From: Citrobacter sedlakii NBRC 105722
GTDB lineage: Bacteria > Pseudomonadota > Gammaproteobacteria > Enterobacterales > Enterobacteriaceae
Length of the DNA: 64,000 bases
Assembly (NCBI RefSeq): GCF_000759835.1
Contig: NZ_BBNB01000016.1
Coordinates: 62,001 to 126,000, forward strand
Direction: 5' to 3'
Shown: positions 11,227-20,696 of the stretch, piece by piece
How the letters are laid out: every line of letters begins with the position of its first letter
Position numbering within the stretch: position 1 is the stretch's first letter
Position numbers and translations under genes: made by a program
The notes under the pieces: model-generated
Databases searched by the model: none
Seen by the model: the letters and a program-made list of their open reading frames with translations, nothing else
What the model was told of the DNA's origin: nothing

Positions 11227-12816
11227 TTAGTGCTCGCGAGTCTTACGGAACTGAACATCAGGATAACGTTCCTGCGTCAGGTTGAGGTTAACCATCGTTG
11301 GCGCAATGTAGGTGAGGTTGTCACCGCCATCCAGCGCCAGTTGAACTTCATTTTTACGTTTAAACTCTTCGAACTTCTTCGCGTCAGCGCATTCCACCCA
11401 GCGAGCGGTCGCCACGTTGACGGATTCATAAATCGCTTCAACGTTGTATTCGCTCTTCAGACGCGCAACCACCACGTCAAACTGCAGCACACCGACCGCG
11501 CCGACGATCAGATCGTTGTTGGCGATAGGGCGGAACACTTGCACCGCGCCCTCTTCCGACAGCTGGACCAGCCCTTTCAACAGCTGTTTCTGCTTGAGCG
11601 GATCTTTGAGGCGGATGCGGCGGAACAGTTCCGGCGCGAAGTTCGGGATACCGGTGAACTTCATCATCTCACCCTGAGTAAAGGTGTCGCCGATCTGAAT
11701 GGTGCCGTGGTTATGCAGGCCAAGAATATCCCCCGGATACGCTTCTTCAACGTGTGAACGATCGCCAGCCATGAAGGTCAGCGCATCAGAAATCACCACG
11801 TCTTTACCGATGCGCACCTGACGCATTTTCATGCCTTTTTCATATTTTCCGGAAACGACGCGCATAAACGCCACGCGGTCGCGGTGTTTCGGATCCATGT
11901 TGGCCTGAATCTTAAAGACAAAACCAGTGAACTTCTCTTCTTTGGCTTCCACGGTGCGGGTATCGGTTTGACGCGGCATCGGCGCTGGCGCCCACTCCAC
12001 CAGACCGTCCAGCATGTGGTCAACGCCAAAGTTACCCAGCGCGGTACCAAAGAAGACCGGCGTGATTTCCCCGGCGAGGAACAGTTCTTTGTCGAATTCG
12101 TTAGACGCGCCCTGCACCAGTTCCAGTTCATCGCGCAGCTGCTGCGCCAGATCGTCCCCCACGGCGGCGTCGAGATCCGGGTTGTTCAGCCCTTTAACAA
12201 TGCGCACTTCCTGAATGGTATGGCCTTTCCCTGTCTGGTACAGATACGTTTCGTCTTTATAGAGGTGATACACCCCCTTGAACAGCTTGCCGCAACCGAT
12301 CGGCCAGGTGATCGGCGCACAGCCAATTTTCAGCTCGTTCTCAACTTCGTCCAGCAGTTCCATCGGGTCGCGGATGTCGCGGTCGAGCTTGTTCATAAAG
12401 GTCAGGATCGGCGTATCGCGCAGACGGGTGACCTCCATCAGCTTACGCGTACGATCCTCGACGCCTTTCGCGGCGTCGATGACCATCAGACAGCAGTCCA
12501 CCGCCGTCAGCGTGCGGTAAGTATCTTCCGAGAAGTCTTCGTGCCCCGGGGTGTCCAGCAGGTTTACCAGGCAGTCGTGATACGGAAACTGCATTACTGA
12601 GGTGGTAATAGAGATACCACGCTGCTTTTCCATTTCCATCCAGTCGGATTTCGCGTGCTGGCTGGAACCACGGCCTTTAACGGTACCCGCCGTCTGGATA
12701 GCCTGTCCGAACAGCAGCACCTTCTCGGTGATGGTGGTTTTACCGGCGTCCGGGTGAGAAATAATGGCAAAAGTGCGGCGCTTGGCCACCTCCTGCAAAT
12801 AAGGAGACAACGTCAT
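11227..12816 (-). CDS. prfC: Peptide chain release factor 3
   Basis: Translational GTPase that recycles release factors RF1/RF2 from the ribosome after peptide release. At 529 residues it has the E. coli length. GTP-binding motifs are [11 protein letters not shown] (P loop, about residues 20-30), DTPGHEDF (G3) and NKLD (G4), followed by the elongation-factor-like domains. It is not fused or truncated. It is preceded by a short 90-bp gap after yjjG on the same strand. Confidence 0.97.
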   Translation of the reverse strand: MTLSPYLQEVAKRRTFAIISHPDAGKTTITEKVLLFGQAIQTAGTVKGRGSSQHAKSDWMEMEKQRGISITTSVMQFPYHDCLVNLLDTPGHEDFSEDTYRTLTAVDCCLMVIDAAKGVEDRTRKLMEVTRLRDTPILTFMNKLDRDIRDPMELLDEVENELKIGCAPITWPIGCGKLFKGVYHLYKDETYLYQTGKGHTIQEVRIVKGLNNPDLDAAVGDDLAQQLRDELELVQGASNEFDKELFLAGEITPVFFGTALGNFGVDHMLDGLVEWAPAPMPRQTDTRTVEAKEEKFTGFVFKIQANMDPKHRDRVAFMRVVSGKYEKGMKMRQVRIGKDVVISDALTFMAGDRSHVEEAYPGDILGLHNHGTIQIGDTFTQGEMMKFTGIPNFAPELFRRIRLKDPLKQKQLLKGLVQLSEEGAVQVFRPIANNDLIVGAVGVLQFDVVVARLKSEYNVEAIYESVNVATARWVECADAKKFEEFKRKNEVQLALDGGDNLTYIAPTMVNLNLTQERYPDVQFRKTREH

Positions 12817-12907
12817 AATTCATTCTTCTTGGTAAGCGCGGCGTCGCGCCGCGCATGTTGAATACGAAAAATTGCGGCTATTTTACCCATCAACGGGGGG
12901 GAGGCAA

Positions 12908-13588
12908 TCAGTGTTTACACAGGAGTTGCTCCAGTTCGGCTAATGACGTCACGGTCCAGGTCGGTTGTATGCCTTCTGGCTGCTCGCGATGATGCGCATT
13001 CAACCAGCATGTCGCCAGCCCGGCATTGATGCCGCCGAGGATATCAGATGCCGGGGTATCGCCCACCATCAGTACCCGGGAACGGTCCGGATTACCAGCC
13101 TGCGCCAGCGCGTAATCGAAAATCTTCGGGTCCGGCTTCGCCACGCCAACTTCTTCTGAGATGACCAGCAAATCAAAATAATCGCGCAGACCGGTCCGCT
13201 CTAAACGGATCTGTTGCAGGGCGGTAAAACCGTTGGTGATGATGCCAAGCCGGGCATTGCCGCGCAGGGCATTAAGCAGCGACACAGCGCCTGGCAGCGG
13301 CGCGCAGATCTCCGCCATCGCATTTATAAAGGCGTCATTAAGCTGCCCCGGCGCCACGTTGAGCCGTTCCGCCCAGCTTTGAAACCGGGCATGCTGAAGC
13401 TGTAATGAGGTGATCGCGCCGTTTTGGTAATCCACCCACAGTGGTTTATTGACGGCCTGATAGTCCTGAAAATCCTCAGCGGTAAAGGTAATGCTATAGT
13501 CGAGAAACATCCGCTGTAAGCCGGTAAACGAGTCAAACGTAAACAGCGTTTCGTCGGCATCAAAGAAAATCCAGTCCCACTTCATCAT
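12908..13588 (-). CDS. yjjG: Pyrimidine 5'-nucleotidase YjjG
   Basis: HAD-superfamily phosphatase acting on dUMP, UMP, dTMP and non-canonical pyrimidine nucleotides in E. coli. The nucleophile motif FDADETLF is at the N-terminus, TNGF in the middle, and the acidic motif [13 protein letters not shown] near residue 175. The start may be either of two adjacent ATGs; the second gives the E. coli length of 225. It lies 11 bp downstream of rimI in a holD-rimI-yjjG run. Confidence 0.93.
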   Translation of the reverse strand: MMKWDWIFFDADETLFTFDSFTGLQRMFLDYSITFTAEDFQDYQAVNKPLWVDYQNGAITSLQLQHARFQSWAERLNVAPGQLNDAFINAMAEICAPLPGAVSLLNALRGNARLGIITNGFTALQQIRLERTGLRDYFDLLVISEEVGVAKPDPKIFDYALAQAGNPDRSRVLMVGDTPASDILGGINAGLATCWLNAHHREQPEGIQPTWTVTSLAELEQLLCKH

Positions 13589-13599
13589 TACACCTTCTC

Positions 13600-14046
13600 T
13601 TACATACTGATTGGCAGTGCCATTATGATGGCGTCCTCGCGACCGTCGGCGGTCGGGTAGTAGTTGCGGCGAATCGTTGCCTCGTTGAAGCCTAAGCTTT
13701 CATACAGTGCGATGGCGGCAACGTTGGAGGCGCGAACCTCCAGCCACAGCGTCAGGACGCCGCGTTTTTCCAGCTCATCAATGAGGTGTTCCAGCAGCGC
13801 TTTCCCTACGCCCTGACGCTGAAAGTCGGGATCGACCGCGATATTGAACAGCGTCGCTTCATCGACTACCACCTGCGTGATGGCAAATGCGGCCATGCGT
13901 CCGTCTATCGTCAACTGATAGTTGAGATAACGTTCCCCCTGATTACTGGTAAATGTCTGTTCACTCCAGGGAAACGCGTGGGCGCGCTTTTCAATCTGAA
14001 ACGCCGCGGGTAAGTCACGCTGGCTGAGGGAAGAAATCGTGTTCAT
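13600..14046 (-). CDS. rimI: Ribosomal protein S18 alanine N-acetyltransferase
   Basis: GNAT-fold enzyme that acetylates the N-terminal alanine of ribosomal protein S18. The acetyl-CoA pyrophosphate-binding loop is [14 protein letters not shown]. The start is the ATG at 14046 ([11 protein letters not shown], 148 aa, E. coli length); the ORF from 14103 would extend into holD without family support. It overlaps the 3' end of holD by 32 bp, so the two are translationally coupled. Confidence 0.95.
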   Translation of the reverse strand: MNTISSLSQRDLPAAFQIEKRAHAFPWSEQTFTSNQGERYLNYQLTIDGRMAAFAITQVVVDEATLFNIAVDPDFQRQGVGKALLEHLIDELEKRGVLTLWLEVRASNVAAIALYESLGFNEATIRRNYYPTADGREDAIIMALPISM

Positions 14047-14428
14047 GTGTACAGATTTGTCGCCATAACGCGGCGCGCGCGGGCGCGCTGGTTTGTAGTT
14101 CATTAAATGAAGGCGTTGAAATCACCGCCCCTTCCAGCGTGACGGGCGCATCGTTGCCGAGACGCCAGCAGTGGCAGCGGCTCCCCTGCGGCAGCATGAC
14201 CACGCGGTCAGGCGTCAACGGTAATACCTGATCCGGCGTCAGGCGCAGCGCGCGAAGAATATCGCGCATCAGCGGTTCCGTCAGCGCGGGGAGATCGTCG
14301 CCAACGATCACCAGGCTGACGTGCCGGGGAAGCGTAATCGCAATCTCGCCCTGTAAAGCGCCAGGGCGACGCAGTGACCACTGGGTGATACCCAACTGTT
14401 GCAATTGCCAGTCTCGCCGCGATGTCAT
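14015..14428 (-). CDS. holD: DNA polymerase III psi subunit
   Basis: The psi subunit bridges the clamp loader to chi (HolC) and so to SSB in the replicase holoenzyme. 137 residues, same as E. coli; the first 26 residues (MTSRRDWQLQQLGITQWSLR and onward), which bind the clamp loader, are the best conserved part. The C-terminal third is more divergent. It is divergent from rsmC and overlaps rimI. Confidence 0.95.
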   Translation of the reverse strand: MTSRRDWQLQQLGITQWSLRRPGALQGEIAITLPRHVSLVIVGDDLPALTEPLMRDILRALRLTPDQVLPLTPDRVVMLPQGSRCHCWRLGNDAPVTLEGAVISTPSFNELQTSAPARAALWRQICTHEHDFFPQPA

Positions 14429-14530
14429 GTAAAACGCTCCTGTCTGTCAAGGGCGCAAATATAGCAAATTCATCGAAACTGCGCCAATTACGCTCTATAA
14501 TCCCCGGCTGATTAACTTAAGGAGCCTTCC

Positions 14531-15559
14531 ATGTCTGCTTTTACCCCGGCAAGTGAAGTCTTGCTGCGCCACAGTGATGATTTCGAACAAAGCCGTATTC
14601 TGTTTGCCGGAGATTTGCAGGATGACCTGCCCGCGCGTTTTGCCAGCGCCGCCAGCCGTGTGCATACCCAACAGTTTCACCACTGGCAGGTGCTAAGCGG
14701 CCAGATGGGCGACAGCGCCCGTTTTAGCCTGGTAGCCCAGGCTGAAGACGTGGCCGACAGCGATACGCTGATCTACTACTGGCCGAAAAACAAACCGGAA
14801 GCCCAGTTCCAGCTGATGAATCTGCTGTCGCTGTTGCCGGCGGGCACCGATATTTTTGTCGTTGGCGAAAACCGCAGCGGCGTGCGCAGCGCTGAACAGA
14901 TGCTGGCGGAATTTGCGCCGCTGAACAAAGTCGACAGCGCCCGTCGCTGCGGTCTGTATCATGGCCGTCTGGAAAAACAGCCTGTCTTTGACGCAGAAAA
15001 ATACTGGGGCGAATACGCCGTTGACGGCCTGACCATCAAAACCCTGCCGGGGGTGTTTAGCCGCGATGGTCTGGATGTGGGCAGCCAGTTGCTGCTTTCC
15101 ACCCTGACGCCGCATACCAAGGGTAAAGTGCTGGATGTCGGCTGTGGCGCTGGCGTGCTTTCCGTCGCGCTGGCCAGCCACTCGCCGAAGGTGCGCTTAA
15201 CCCTGTGCGACGTTAGCGCACCCGCGGTTGAAGCCAGCCGCGCAACGCTTGCCGCCAACGGCATTGAGGGTGAGGTGTTTGCCAGCAACGTCTTTTCTGA
15301 AGTGAAGGGTCGGTTTGACATGATCATCTCCAACCCACCGTTCCACGACGGTATGCAGACCAGCCTGGATGCGGCGCAGGCGCTGATTCGCGGCGCAGTG
15401 CGCCACCTGAACAGCGGCGGCGAGTTGCGTATCGTCGCTAACGCCTTCCTGCCCTACCCGCAGGTGCTGGACGACACCTTTGGCTTCCATGAGGTCATCG
15501 CTCAGACCGGTCGCTTTAAGGTCTACCGTACCGTTATGACCCGCCAGGCGAAGAAATAG
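14531..15559 (+). CDS. rsmC: 16S rRNA m2G1207 methyltransferase RsmC
   Basis: Methylates N2 of G1207 in 16S rRNA within the 30S subunit. It has the duplicated methyltransferase architecture: a degenerate N-terminal half (about 1-165) and an active C-terminal half with the SAM-binding motif [15 protein letters not shown] and the catalytic ISNPPFHDG. The 342 residues are one shorter than E. coli. The start follows AAGGAGC. It is divergent from holD. Confidence 0.95.
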   Translation: MSAFTPASEVLLRHSDDFEQSRILFAGDLQDDLPARFASAASRVHTQQFHHWQVLSGQMGDSARFSLVAQAEDVADSDTLIYYWPKNKPEAQFQLMNLLSLLPAGTDIFVVGENRSGVRSAEQMLAEFAPLNKVDSARRCGLYHGRLEKQPVFDAEKYWGEYAVDGLTIKTLPGVFSRDGLDVGSQLLLSTLTPHTKGKVLDVGCGAGVLSVALASHSPKVRLTLCDVSAPAVEASRATLAANGIEGEVFASNVFSEVKGRFDMIISNPPFHDGMQTSLDAAQALIRGAVRHLNSGGELRIVANAFLPYPQVLDDTFGFHEVIAQTGRFKVYRTVMTRQAKK

Positions 15560-15571
15560 TCTGGTCATCCC

Positions 15572-15643
15572 TGGCCGGATTAAGCTGTCTGCGCACCGTC
15601 CGGTATGGTTTACAGATGCCGGATAACGCGTTGTTTATCCGGT
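15572..15643. repeat. REP-type repeats after rsmC
   Basis: Two imperfect REP units (CTGGCCGGATTAAG and GATGCCGGATAACGCG with their partners) lie between rsmC and the tRNA-Leu operon promoter. Confidence 0.65.
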
Positions 15644-15708
15644 CTGCGTTCAACGCTACGGTTAGCGCCCATTTTTCCAGCAATTGAACTTGCGTGCGCA
15701 ATTAACTA

Positions 15709-15736
15709 TTGACGAAAAGCTGAAAACCACTAGAAT
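15709..15736 (+). promoter_or_regulatory. Promoter of the tRNA-Leu operon
   Basis: TTGACG and TAGAAT are separated by 16 bp, and a GC-rich discriminator (GCGCCTCC) follows the -10. This arrangement is typical of stringently controlled stable-RNA promoters. The first tRNA begins about 40 bp downstream. Confidence 0.75.
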
Positions 15737-15777
15737 GCGCCTCCGTGGTAGCGATTCTTTTCAAGAATCGATGGTAT

Positions 15778-15864
15778 GCGAAGGTGGCGGAATTGGTAGA
15801 CGCGCTAGCTTCAGGTGTTAGTGTCCTTACGGACGTGGGGGTTCAAGTCCCCCCCCTCGCACCA
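15778..15864 (+). tRNA. leuQ: tRNA-Leu (anticodon CAG), copy 1
   Basis: 87-nt class II tRNA with encoded CCA end. The anticodon loop CTTCAGG gives anticodon CAG, which reads CUG. The long variable arm has a GTCC/GGAC stem. It is the first of three tandem copies matching E. coli leuQPV. Confidence 0.97.
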
Positions 15865-15892
15865 TAATCCACGTTGATATTGCTCGCACTGG

Positions 15893-15979
15893 GCGAAGGT
15901 GGCGGAATTGGTAGACGCGCTAGCTTCAGGTGTTAGTGTTCTTACGGACGTGGGGGTTCAAGTCCCCCCCCTCGCACCA
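15893..15979 (+). tRNA. leuP: tRNA-Leu (anticodon CAG), copy 2
   Basis: Same 87-nt sequence as its neighbours except one base: T instead of C at 15940, which turns a C-G pair of the variable-arm stem into a U-G wobble (GTTC/GGAC). The fold is therefore kept. The spacer to copy 1 is 28 bp. Confidence 0.97.
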
Positions 15980-16010
15980 ACGAGGCGATATCAAAAAGTA
16001 AGATGACTGT

Positions 16011-16097
16011 GCGAAGGTGGCGGAATTGGTAGACGCGCTAGCTTCAGGTGTTAGTGTCCTTACGGACGTGGGGGTTCAAGTCCCCCCCCTCGCACCA
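16011..16097 (+). tRNA. leuV: tRNA-Leu (anticodon CAG), copy 3
   Basis: Identical in sequence to copy 1, 87 nt with CCA encoded. The spacer to copy 2 is 31 bp. No integrase or partial tRNA repeat follows, so this tRNA end does not appear to be an integration site here. Confidence 0.97.
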
Positions 16098-16134
16098 ATT
16101 ATCTTACGGCCTTCCTTCTGCTGTTCCCTGTTGT

Positions 16135-16371
16135 TTATCCCTGATTCAAATTCATCATTACCAGCATCATTCCACCGATCAACGCAACGCATGATGGCAA
16201 CAGAACAAAATGCCGCAGGTGTTTGTGATACAGCATCACCGGAGTGAGTAATAGCCCTAATACAATAATGGTCTTCCAGACCTCAAGGGAAAGATCGGCA
16301 AACGCCAGTCCGGCAATCACGATCCCCGGCAGTAATACTCCCCAACCACTGCCCAGCGCCCGTTGCAACAT
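16135..16371 (-). CDS. DUF1435-like small inner-membrane protein
   Basis: 78 residues, mostly hydrophobic, with about three membrane helices (near residues 9-22, 27-45 and 52-72). It resembles the DUF1435 protein that Salmonella carries at this locus next to a GGDEF gene. The start is the ATG at 16371 behind AGGTG; the longer frame from 16530 reads through the promoter and Fur box and is rejected. It is divergent from the diguanylate cyclase gene. A Fur box 19 bp upstream of the start suggests induction by iron limitation. Function unknown. Confidence 0.7.
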   Translation of the reverse strand: MLQRALGSGWGVLLPGIVIAGLAFADLSLEVWKTIIVLGLLLTPVMLYHKHLRHFVLLPSCVALIGGMMLVMMNLNQG

Positions 16372-16389
16372 GGTTTCACCTCTCACACT

Positions 16390-16408
16390 GATAATGATAA
16401 CCAATATC
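16390..16408. promoter_or_regulatory. Fur box
   Basis: GATAATGATAACCAATATC matches 17 of 19 positions of the Fur consensus GATAATGATAATCATTATC. It lies just upstream of the DUF1435 gene, in the gap shared with the divergent diguanylate cyclase. Confidence 0.75.
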
Positions 16409-16615
16409 ATATGATAAATTTTCTCATTTGTCAGCGCACCGTTGCACATCCTGACATCAGCTTTACTTAAGCATTGATGACATGAATTCTTTAAGGTGAT
16501 AAATTGCGCAGCGGTAAACATAGAAAGCAAATACCTCTTACTTTGAGCGAGCGACTTCTCGCTTTTTTCACGTGGCCTGAACAGTGTAATTGTTAGATAA
16601 ATAATGAATTAAGAC

Positions 16616-17680
16616 ATGACTGCACAATCCTGGCTTTCCCTGCGCGCTAAAAAATATCAGCTCTCTCTCCGTCTGTTTTTGTTTCTTAACGCCGTTTCCG
16701 CTTTGTTTGCTATCGCTTATCCGATCTATCAGATTAAAACCGTCTCAGTGCCGGGTATTGTTATTCTGGCGCTGAGCGCGGCCCTCCTCGCGTGGCACGG
16801 TAGATACGCCAATAAAAGGATTAATTTACCGATCGTTTCTTTCGCGTTTGGCGGGCTATGGGCGGCGCATATTACGTTGAAATACACCGAGCTCCCGTCT
16901 CCGGACGACACTTTCCTGCTGATGGCGCTACTGACTGTTTTATTCATCGGATCTATTTCATTTGCCAATAATATTGTCGCTTTTACGCTTCACTCGCTGC
17001 CCTCCGTACTGGTCTGCCTGTGGTTAAACGGCAATGGACAGGGCCTGCGGATCCTCTATTTCCTGGCGTTGCCCATGGCGGGAGTGGCGATTCAGCATGC
17101 AATCCAAAAACGTTACGATGATTTCGCCCAGCAGCTGATGTACAAACTGTTGGCGGAAAAAGAGACGTTGAACGACCTCAGCATGCTCGATCCTTTAACG
17201 GGGTTATACAACCGGCGGGGACTTCAACACCGTCTGGAGACCCTTCTTGAGACGGATACCGATGAGCATTACGTGTTGCTGATCGATATCGACCATTTCA
17301 AAGCCTACAACGACCATTACGGACACATGATGGGCGATCAGGCGCTGATGCGCGTATCCGCGGCTATTCGCGACACCGTACGTTCGCGTGATGTGGTTGC
17401 TCGCTTTGGCGGCGAGGAATTTATGGTTTTGCTGACGGCAGCCGATCCGCAGCAGGCGCATGCCGCCGCTGAGCGTATTCGTCAAAGCGTGTATGACCTT
17501 AAGATCCCACACATGTTTAATGAAAGCGTCGCGACCAACGTCACGATCAGTATCGGTATCGCGCCGCTGACAGGCAGAGAGATCGAAAGCGCCATTAGCA
17601 GTGCGGACAAAGCGCTTTATAAAGCCAAGCATCTGGGACGTAACCATATTTTAGCCAGCAGCGATCCCGGTATCGCCTGA
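16616..17680 (+). CDS. Membrane-anchored diguanylate cyclase
   Basis: Makes cyclic di-GMP from two GTP. The N-terminal 185 residues form about six membrane helices; then a GGDEF domain runs from about residue 190 to 345. The catalytic signature GGEEF is intact (RFGGEEFMVLL) and is preceded by an inhibitory I-site RSRD five residues earlier, so it should be active and product-inhibited. DPLTGLYNRRG opens the domain. The arrangement beside DUF1435 resembles Salmonella STM4551. The start ATG has only a weak ribosome-binding site. It is not present at this place in E. coli K-12. Confidence 0.88.
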   Translation: MTAQSWLSLRAKKYQLSLRLFLFLNAVSALFAIAYPIYQIKTVSVPGIVILALSAALLAWHGRYANKRINLPIVSFAFGGLWAAHITLKYTELPSPDDTFLLMALLTVLFIGSISFANNIVAFTLHSLPSVLVCLWLNGNGQGLRILYFLALPMAGVAIQHAIQKRYDDFAQQLMYKLLAEKETLNDLSMLDPLTGLYNRRGLQHRLETLLETDTDEHYVLLIDIDHFKAYNDHYGHMMGDQALMRVSAAIRDTVRSRDVVARFGGEEFMVLLTAADPQQAHAAAERIRQSVYDLKIPHMFNESVATNVTISIGIAPLTGREIESAISSADKALYKAKHLGRNHILASSDPGIA

Positions 17681-17756
17681 CGCGGTATGGTGTAATCGTG
17701 CGGAGTGAGAAGCAAGCCTGACAAAGCGCTTGCTATCGGTTATGCCTATAGCTAGG

Positions 17757-17788
17757 ATTAGCAATCATTATCATTTAGATTATTATCC
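17757..17788 (+). promoter_or_regulatory. Probable Fur-binding region of fhuF
   Basis: Overlapping A/T-rich Fur-type half sites (ATCATTATCATTTAG and ATTATTATCC) lie directly upstream of the fhuF start. E. coli fhuF is a strongly Fur-repressed gene. The 19-bp match is weaker than that at 16390. Confidence 0.55.
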
Positions 17789-17793
17789 AGACT

Positions 17794-18582
17794 ATGGCTT
17801 ATCGTTCCGCATCCGTCATTGATAACGTCATCTGGCGAACGCCTCTGCAGCCGCAGCGCCCTTCGCTGGCGGAGGCCGTACGCGCAACTATCGCCCAGAC
17901 ACGCGAGCACCTGCTGGATTTCATTCGTCTGGACGAACCTGCTCCCCAGTCTGCTATGACTCTGGCGCAATGGTGTCGACCAAATGAGCTGCAGTCATTG
18001 CTGGCGGTCTATTCCGACCATATTTATCGCAACCAGCCCACGCAGCCGCGAGAAAATAAGCCACTGCTATCGCTGTGGGCGCAGTGGTATATCGGTCTGA
18101 TGGTGCCGCCGCTAATGCTTGCCTTATTAACGCAGGAAACGGCCATCGATGTCTCTCCCGAGCATGTGCACGTGGAGTTTCATGAAACGGGTCGCGCCGC
18201 GTGCTTCTGGATTGACGTTCATCCGGATCGTCAGGCGACGGAATGCTCTCCGCAGATGCGCATTGAAATCCTGATCAAACAGGCGCTAACGCCTGTCGTC
18301 CAGGCTCTTGAGGCCACGGGCGAAATTAACGGTAAACTCATCTGGAGCAATACCGGTTACCTTATTCACTGGTACCTCAACGAGATGAAACCGCTGCTTG
18401 GCGAAGAGTTACTTCACGCGCTTCGCCATGCCTGCTTCTTCGAAAAACAGCTTTCCTGCGGCACTGATAACCCACTCTGGCGGACCGTTGTCCCGCGCGA
18501 AGGCGTACTGGTACGCCGCACGTGCTGCCAACGTTACCGCCTGCCCGACGTGCAGCAATGCGGCGACTGCACGCTGAAATAA
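17794..18582 (+). CDS. fhuF: Siderophore-iron reductase FhuF
   Basis: Cytoplasmic [2Fe-2S] protein that reduces ferric hydroxamate siderophores to release iron. The unusual cluster motif with two adjacent cysteines is at the C-terminus: RTCCQRYRLPDVQQCGDC (four cysteines). 262 residues, exactly the E. coli length, with high similarity. Single-gene unit ended by a strong hairpin. Confidence 0.96.
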   Translation: MAYRSASVIDNVIWRTPLQPQRPSLAEAVRATIAQTREHLLDFIRLDEPAPQSAMTLAQWCRPNELQSLLAVYSDHIYRNQPTQPRENKPLLSLWAQWYIGLMVPPLMLALLTQETAIDVSPEHVHVEFHETGRAACFWIDVHPDRQATECSPQMRIEILIKQALTPVVQALEATGEINGKLIWSNTGYLIHWYLNEMKPLLGEELLHALRHACFFEKQLSCGTDNPLWRTVVPREGVLVRRTCCQRYRLPDVQQCGDCTLK

Positions 18583-18583
18583 G

Positions 18584-18603
18584 CCGGGAGCTTTCGCTCC
18601 CGG
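18584..18603. terminator. Bidirectional hairpin between fhuF and the PTS gene
   Basis: CCGGGAGC-TTTC-GCTCCCGG is a perfect 8-bp stem with a four-base loop in the 25-bp gap between two convergent genes. There is no strong T run, but the stem is very stable. Confidence 0.6.
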
Positions 18604-18607
18604 ACCG

Positions 18608-19957
18608 TTATAACGCAATCTGCTCGCTTTCGGCGTCAGTTCGCTGCGCTTCTTCCGCTTCCTGCGCCAGTAACTGCTTCTCATATACCTTAAAGAAGGG
18701 GAAGTAGATAATGGCGGAGACCAGCGCCAACAGCACTACCAGGATCGCCGCGCGATAATCCCAGCCTAATGCCCATGCCGCCCCCACCGGCGCAGGCGCC
18801 GTCCACGGCACCACCGAAATCACCCGACCAATCAGATCAAACTGCATGGCTGCCCATGCGATGATGGCGTTGACCATGGGCGCCAGCAGAAAAGGAATGA
18901 AGAACACTGGATTCATCACGATGGGCGTACCAAATATCACCGGTTCGTTGATATTGAAGATGCTGGGCACCACGCTTAAACGACCAATCGAACGCAGATG
19001 TACGGAACGGCTGCGAAGGTAACAAATCACCAGCCCCATCGTCGCTCCTGAACCGCCAATGACAATGAAGAAGGTCCAGAACGCCTCCATAAAAATGTGC
19101 GGTAACGGCGCGCCCTGCGCCAGCGCCGTCTGGTTCATGCCGAGATTGGTCAGCCAGAACATTTGCAGCATCCCGGAGACGATCGCCGCGCCATGGATGC
19201 CCGCAAACCACAGCAGATGCCCAATCAGCACCGCCAATAAAATTGCCGGCAACGAATCGGCTGCCGAAACCAGGGGTTTAAAGATGGCCATGATCGCCTG
19301 CGGGATCAACATGTCGAACTGCGCCTGGATCAGCAAGCTGAGTGGGTACAACGTCAACACAACGACCAGCACAGGGATCAACAGATCGAAGGAGTTTTTG
19401 ATCATCGGCGGCACCTGATCCGGTAAGCGAATCCCGATGTTATGCGTCTTCAGAAAACGCATCATCTCAACGCAATAAATCGCCACCAGAATCGCCGTAA
19501 AAATACCTGTACCGCCAAGACTGTCAACCGGCAACGTCCCCTTCGTTTTTGGCGCGGCGATCAATAAAAAAGCCATAATCGCCAGCATTGCGCACATAAA
19601 GGGATCAAGCTGATGTGACTTCGCATAGTGTTTTCCGAGGTTGTACGCAATCGCCGCACAGATGTAGATAGACATGATCCCCATCGTCATATCGAACGGG
19701 GTAAGGATTTGTCCTTCAAACTGCTTTGCCAGATCCAACCAGCCTCTGGCAAAACCCCAGGTGGTGTCGGGGGAAAACGGCGGATAGGCGAAAACCAACA
19801 GAAACGATCCAACAATCATAAACGGCATCGCAGAAATAAAGCCGTCGCGAATAGCCATGACATGACGTTGTGAGGAAATACGCCCCGCGACAGGGCTGAC
19901 GTAGTTTTCGACGAACCGGAAAATCACATTAAAGACTGCATGGTTGGTAGATTTCAT
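18608..19957 (-). CDS. PTS EIIC component, lactose/cellobiose family
   Basis: 449-residue CelB-type transport channel of the phosphotransferase system, with about ten membrane helices. The family segment NINEPVIFGTPIVMNP near residue 330 is intact. No EIIA, EIIB, phospho-glycosidase or regulator gene is adjacent, so it must use EIIB/EIIA proteins encoded elsewhere. The sugar is likely a beta-glucoside or chitobiose-like disaccharide by family, but this cannot be fixed. A palindromic operator-like element lies 69-89 bp upstream of the start. It is absent from this place in E. coli K-12, so it is accessory. Confidence 0.85.
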   Translation of the reverse strand: MKSTNHAVFNVIFRFVENYVSPVAGRISSQRHVMAIRDGFISAMPFMIVGSFLLVFAYPPFSPDTTWGFARGWLDLAKQFEGQILTPFDMTMGIMSIYICAAIAYNLGKHYAKSHQLDPFMCAMLAIMAFLLIAAPKTKGTLPVDSLGGTGIFTAILVAIYCVEMMRFLKTHNIGIRLPDQVPPMIKNSFDLLIPVLVVVLTLYPLSLLIQAQFDMLIPQAIMAIFKPLVSAADSLPAILLAVLIGHLLWFAGIHGAAIVSGMLQMFWLTNLGMNQTALAQGAPLPHIFMEAFWTFFIVIGGSGATMGLVICYLRSRSVHLRSIGRLSVVPSIFNINEPVIFGTPIVMNPVFFIPFLLAPMVNAIIAWAAMQFDLIGRVISVVPWTAPAPVGAAWALGWDYRAAILVVLLALVSAIIYFPFFKVYEKQLLAQEAEEAQRTDAESEQIAL

Positions 19958-20025
19958 AAGTGGCTCTTTTTATGTGATACAGAGGAAGTGACAACTGCAG
20001 TATTAATCGCCCTTTCGCGTACTGC

Positions 20026-20046
20026 AACCGGTTACGGTAACCGGTT
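20026..20046. promoter_or_regulatory. Palindromic operator upstream of the PTS gene (LacI-type)
   Basis: Two copies of the palindromic octamer AACCGGTT are separated by ACGGT, forming a perfect 21-nt inverted repeat. AACCGGTT is the core of several LacI/GalR-family sugar operators. No LacI-family gene is in the window. Confidence 0.6.
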
Positions 20047-20191
20047 TCCGTGAATGTGAAGAGGATCGAAAAAACGTCTATGTTACTGGTTTGTTACATT
20101 AAAATATTTACAGCGGCGCCTGTCTTATGACAAATTACGCCAGCGGTTTTGCACACACTGGAAAACCGTCGAATGGTGTCAGGAGAAAAGA

Positions 20192-20650
20192 ATGAGTTTG
20201 CAATCCGTACGGCAGTTTCTGGCCGAACATGCGCCCGATATTGAAATCATTGAATTAGAGCAAAGCACCGCCACGGTTGATCTCGCGGCAAAAGCGCACC
20301 ATGTGCAACCGGGACAGATCGCAAAAACCCTGTCGCTAAAAGTCAAAGACATGATCGTACTGATCGTCGCGAAAGGCGACGCGCGACTGGACAATAAAAA
20401 ACTTAAAAGTACCTTTGGCGCGAAGGCCCGAATGCTCAGTTGTGATGAAGTGGTGAACGCGACGGGTCACCCGGTTGGCGGCGTTTGCCCGTTTGGCCTG
20501 GAGACGCCGTTACCGGTTTATTGTGATGTGTCGCTAAAGACGTATACCGAAGTGCTTCCCGCCGCTGGCGCAATCCATAGCGCTATCCGCATTTCACCAG
20601 AACGGATGGCTGAACTGACCTCAGCGACCTGGGTGGATGTCTGCCAGTGA
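20192..20650 (+). CDS. YbaK/EbsC-type aminoacyl-tRNA deacylase family protein
   Basis: 152 residues that make up one YbaK/INS-like editing domain, as found in free-standing proteins that hydrolyse mischarged tRNA. The substrate-site lysine region KTLSLKVKD and the GHPVGGVCPFG loop are present. It differs from E. coli YbaK and YeaK, so the tRNA target is open. The start follows AGGAG (TCAGGAGAAAAG). It is divergent from the PTS gene and converges on bglJ. Confidence 0.8.
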   Translation: MSLQSVRQFLAEHAPDIEIIELEQSTATVDLAAKAHHVQPGQIAKTLSLKVKDMIVLIVAKGDARLDNKKLKSTFGAKARMLSCDEVVNATGHPVGGVCPFGLETPLPVYCDVSLKTYTEVLPAAGAIHSAIRISPERMAELTSATWVDVCQ

Positions 20651-20696
20651 AGGTCAACCGTGCGCATTCCTCTTAAGAGAAGCGCGATTCCCGCGC

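Noticed and set aside
15851-15857. C8 runs in the tRNA-Leu T arm as slippage sites
   Set aside because: They are part of the normal tRNA-Leu sequence and are the same in all three copies.
16017-16247. 76-codon frame beginning inside the third tRNA-Leu
   Set aside because: Its first third is the tRNA sequence itself; the rest runs antisense to the DUF1435 gene.
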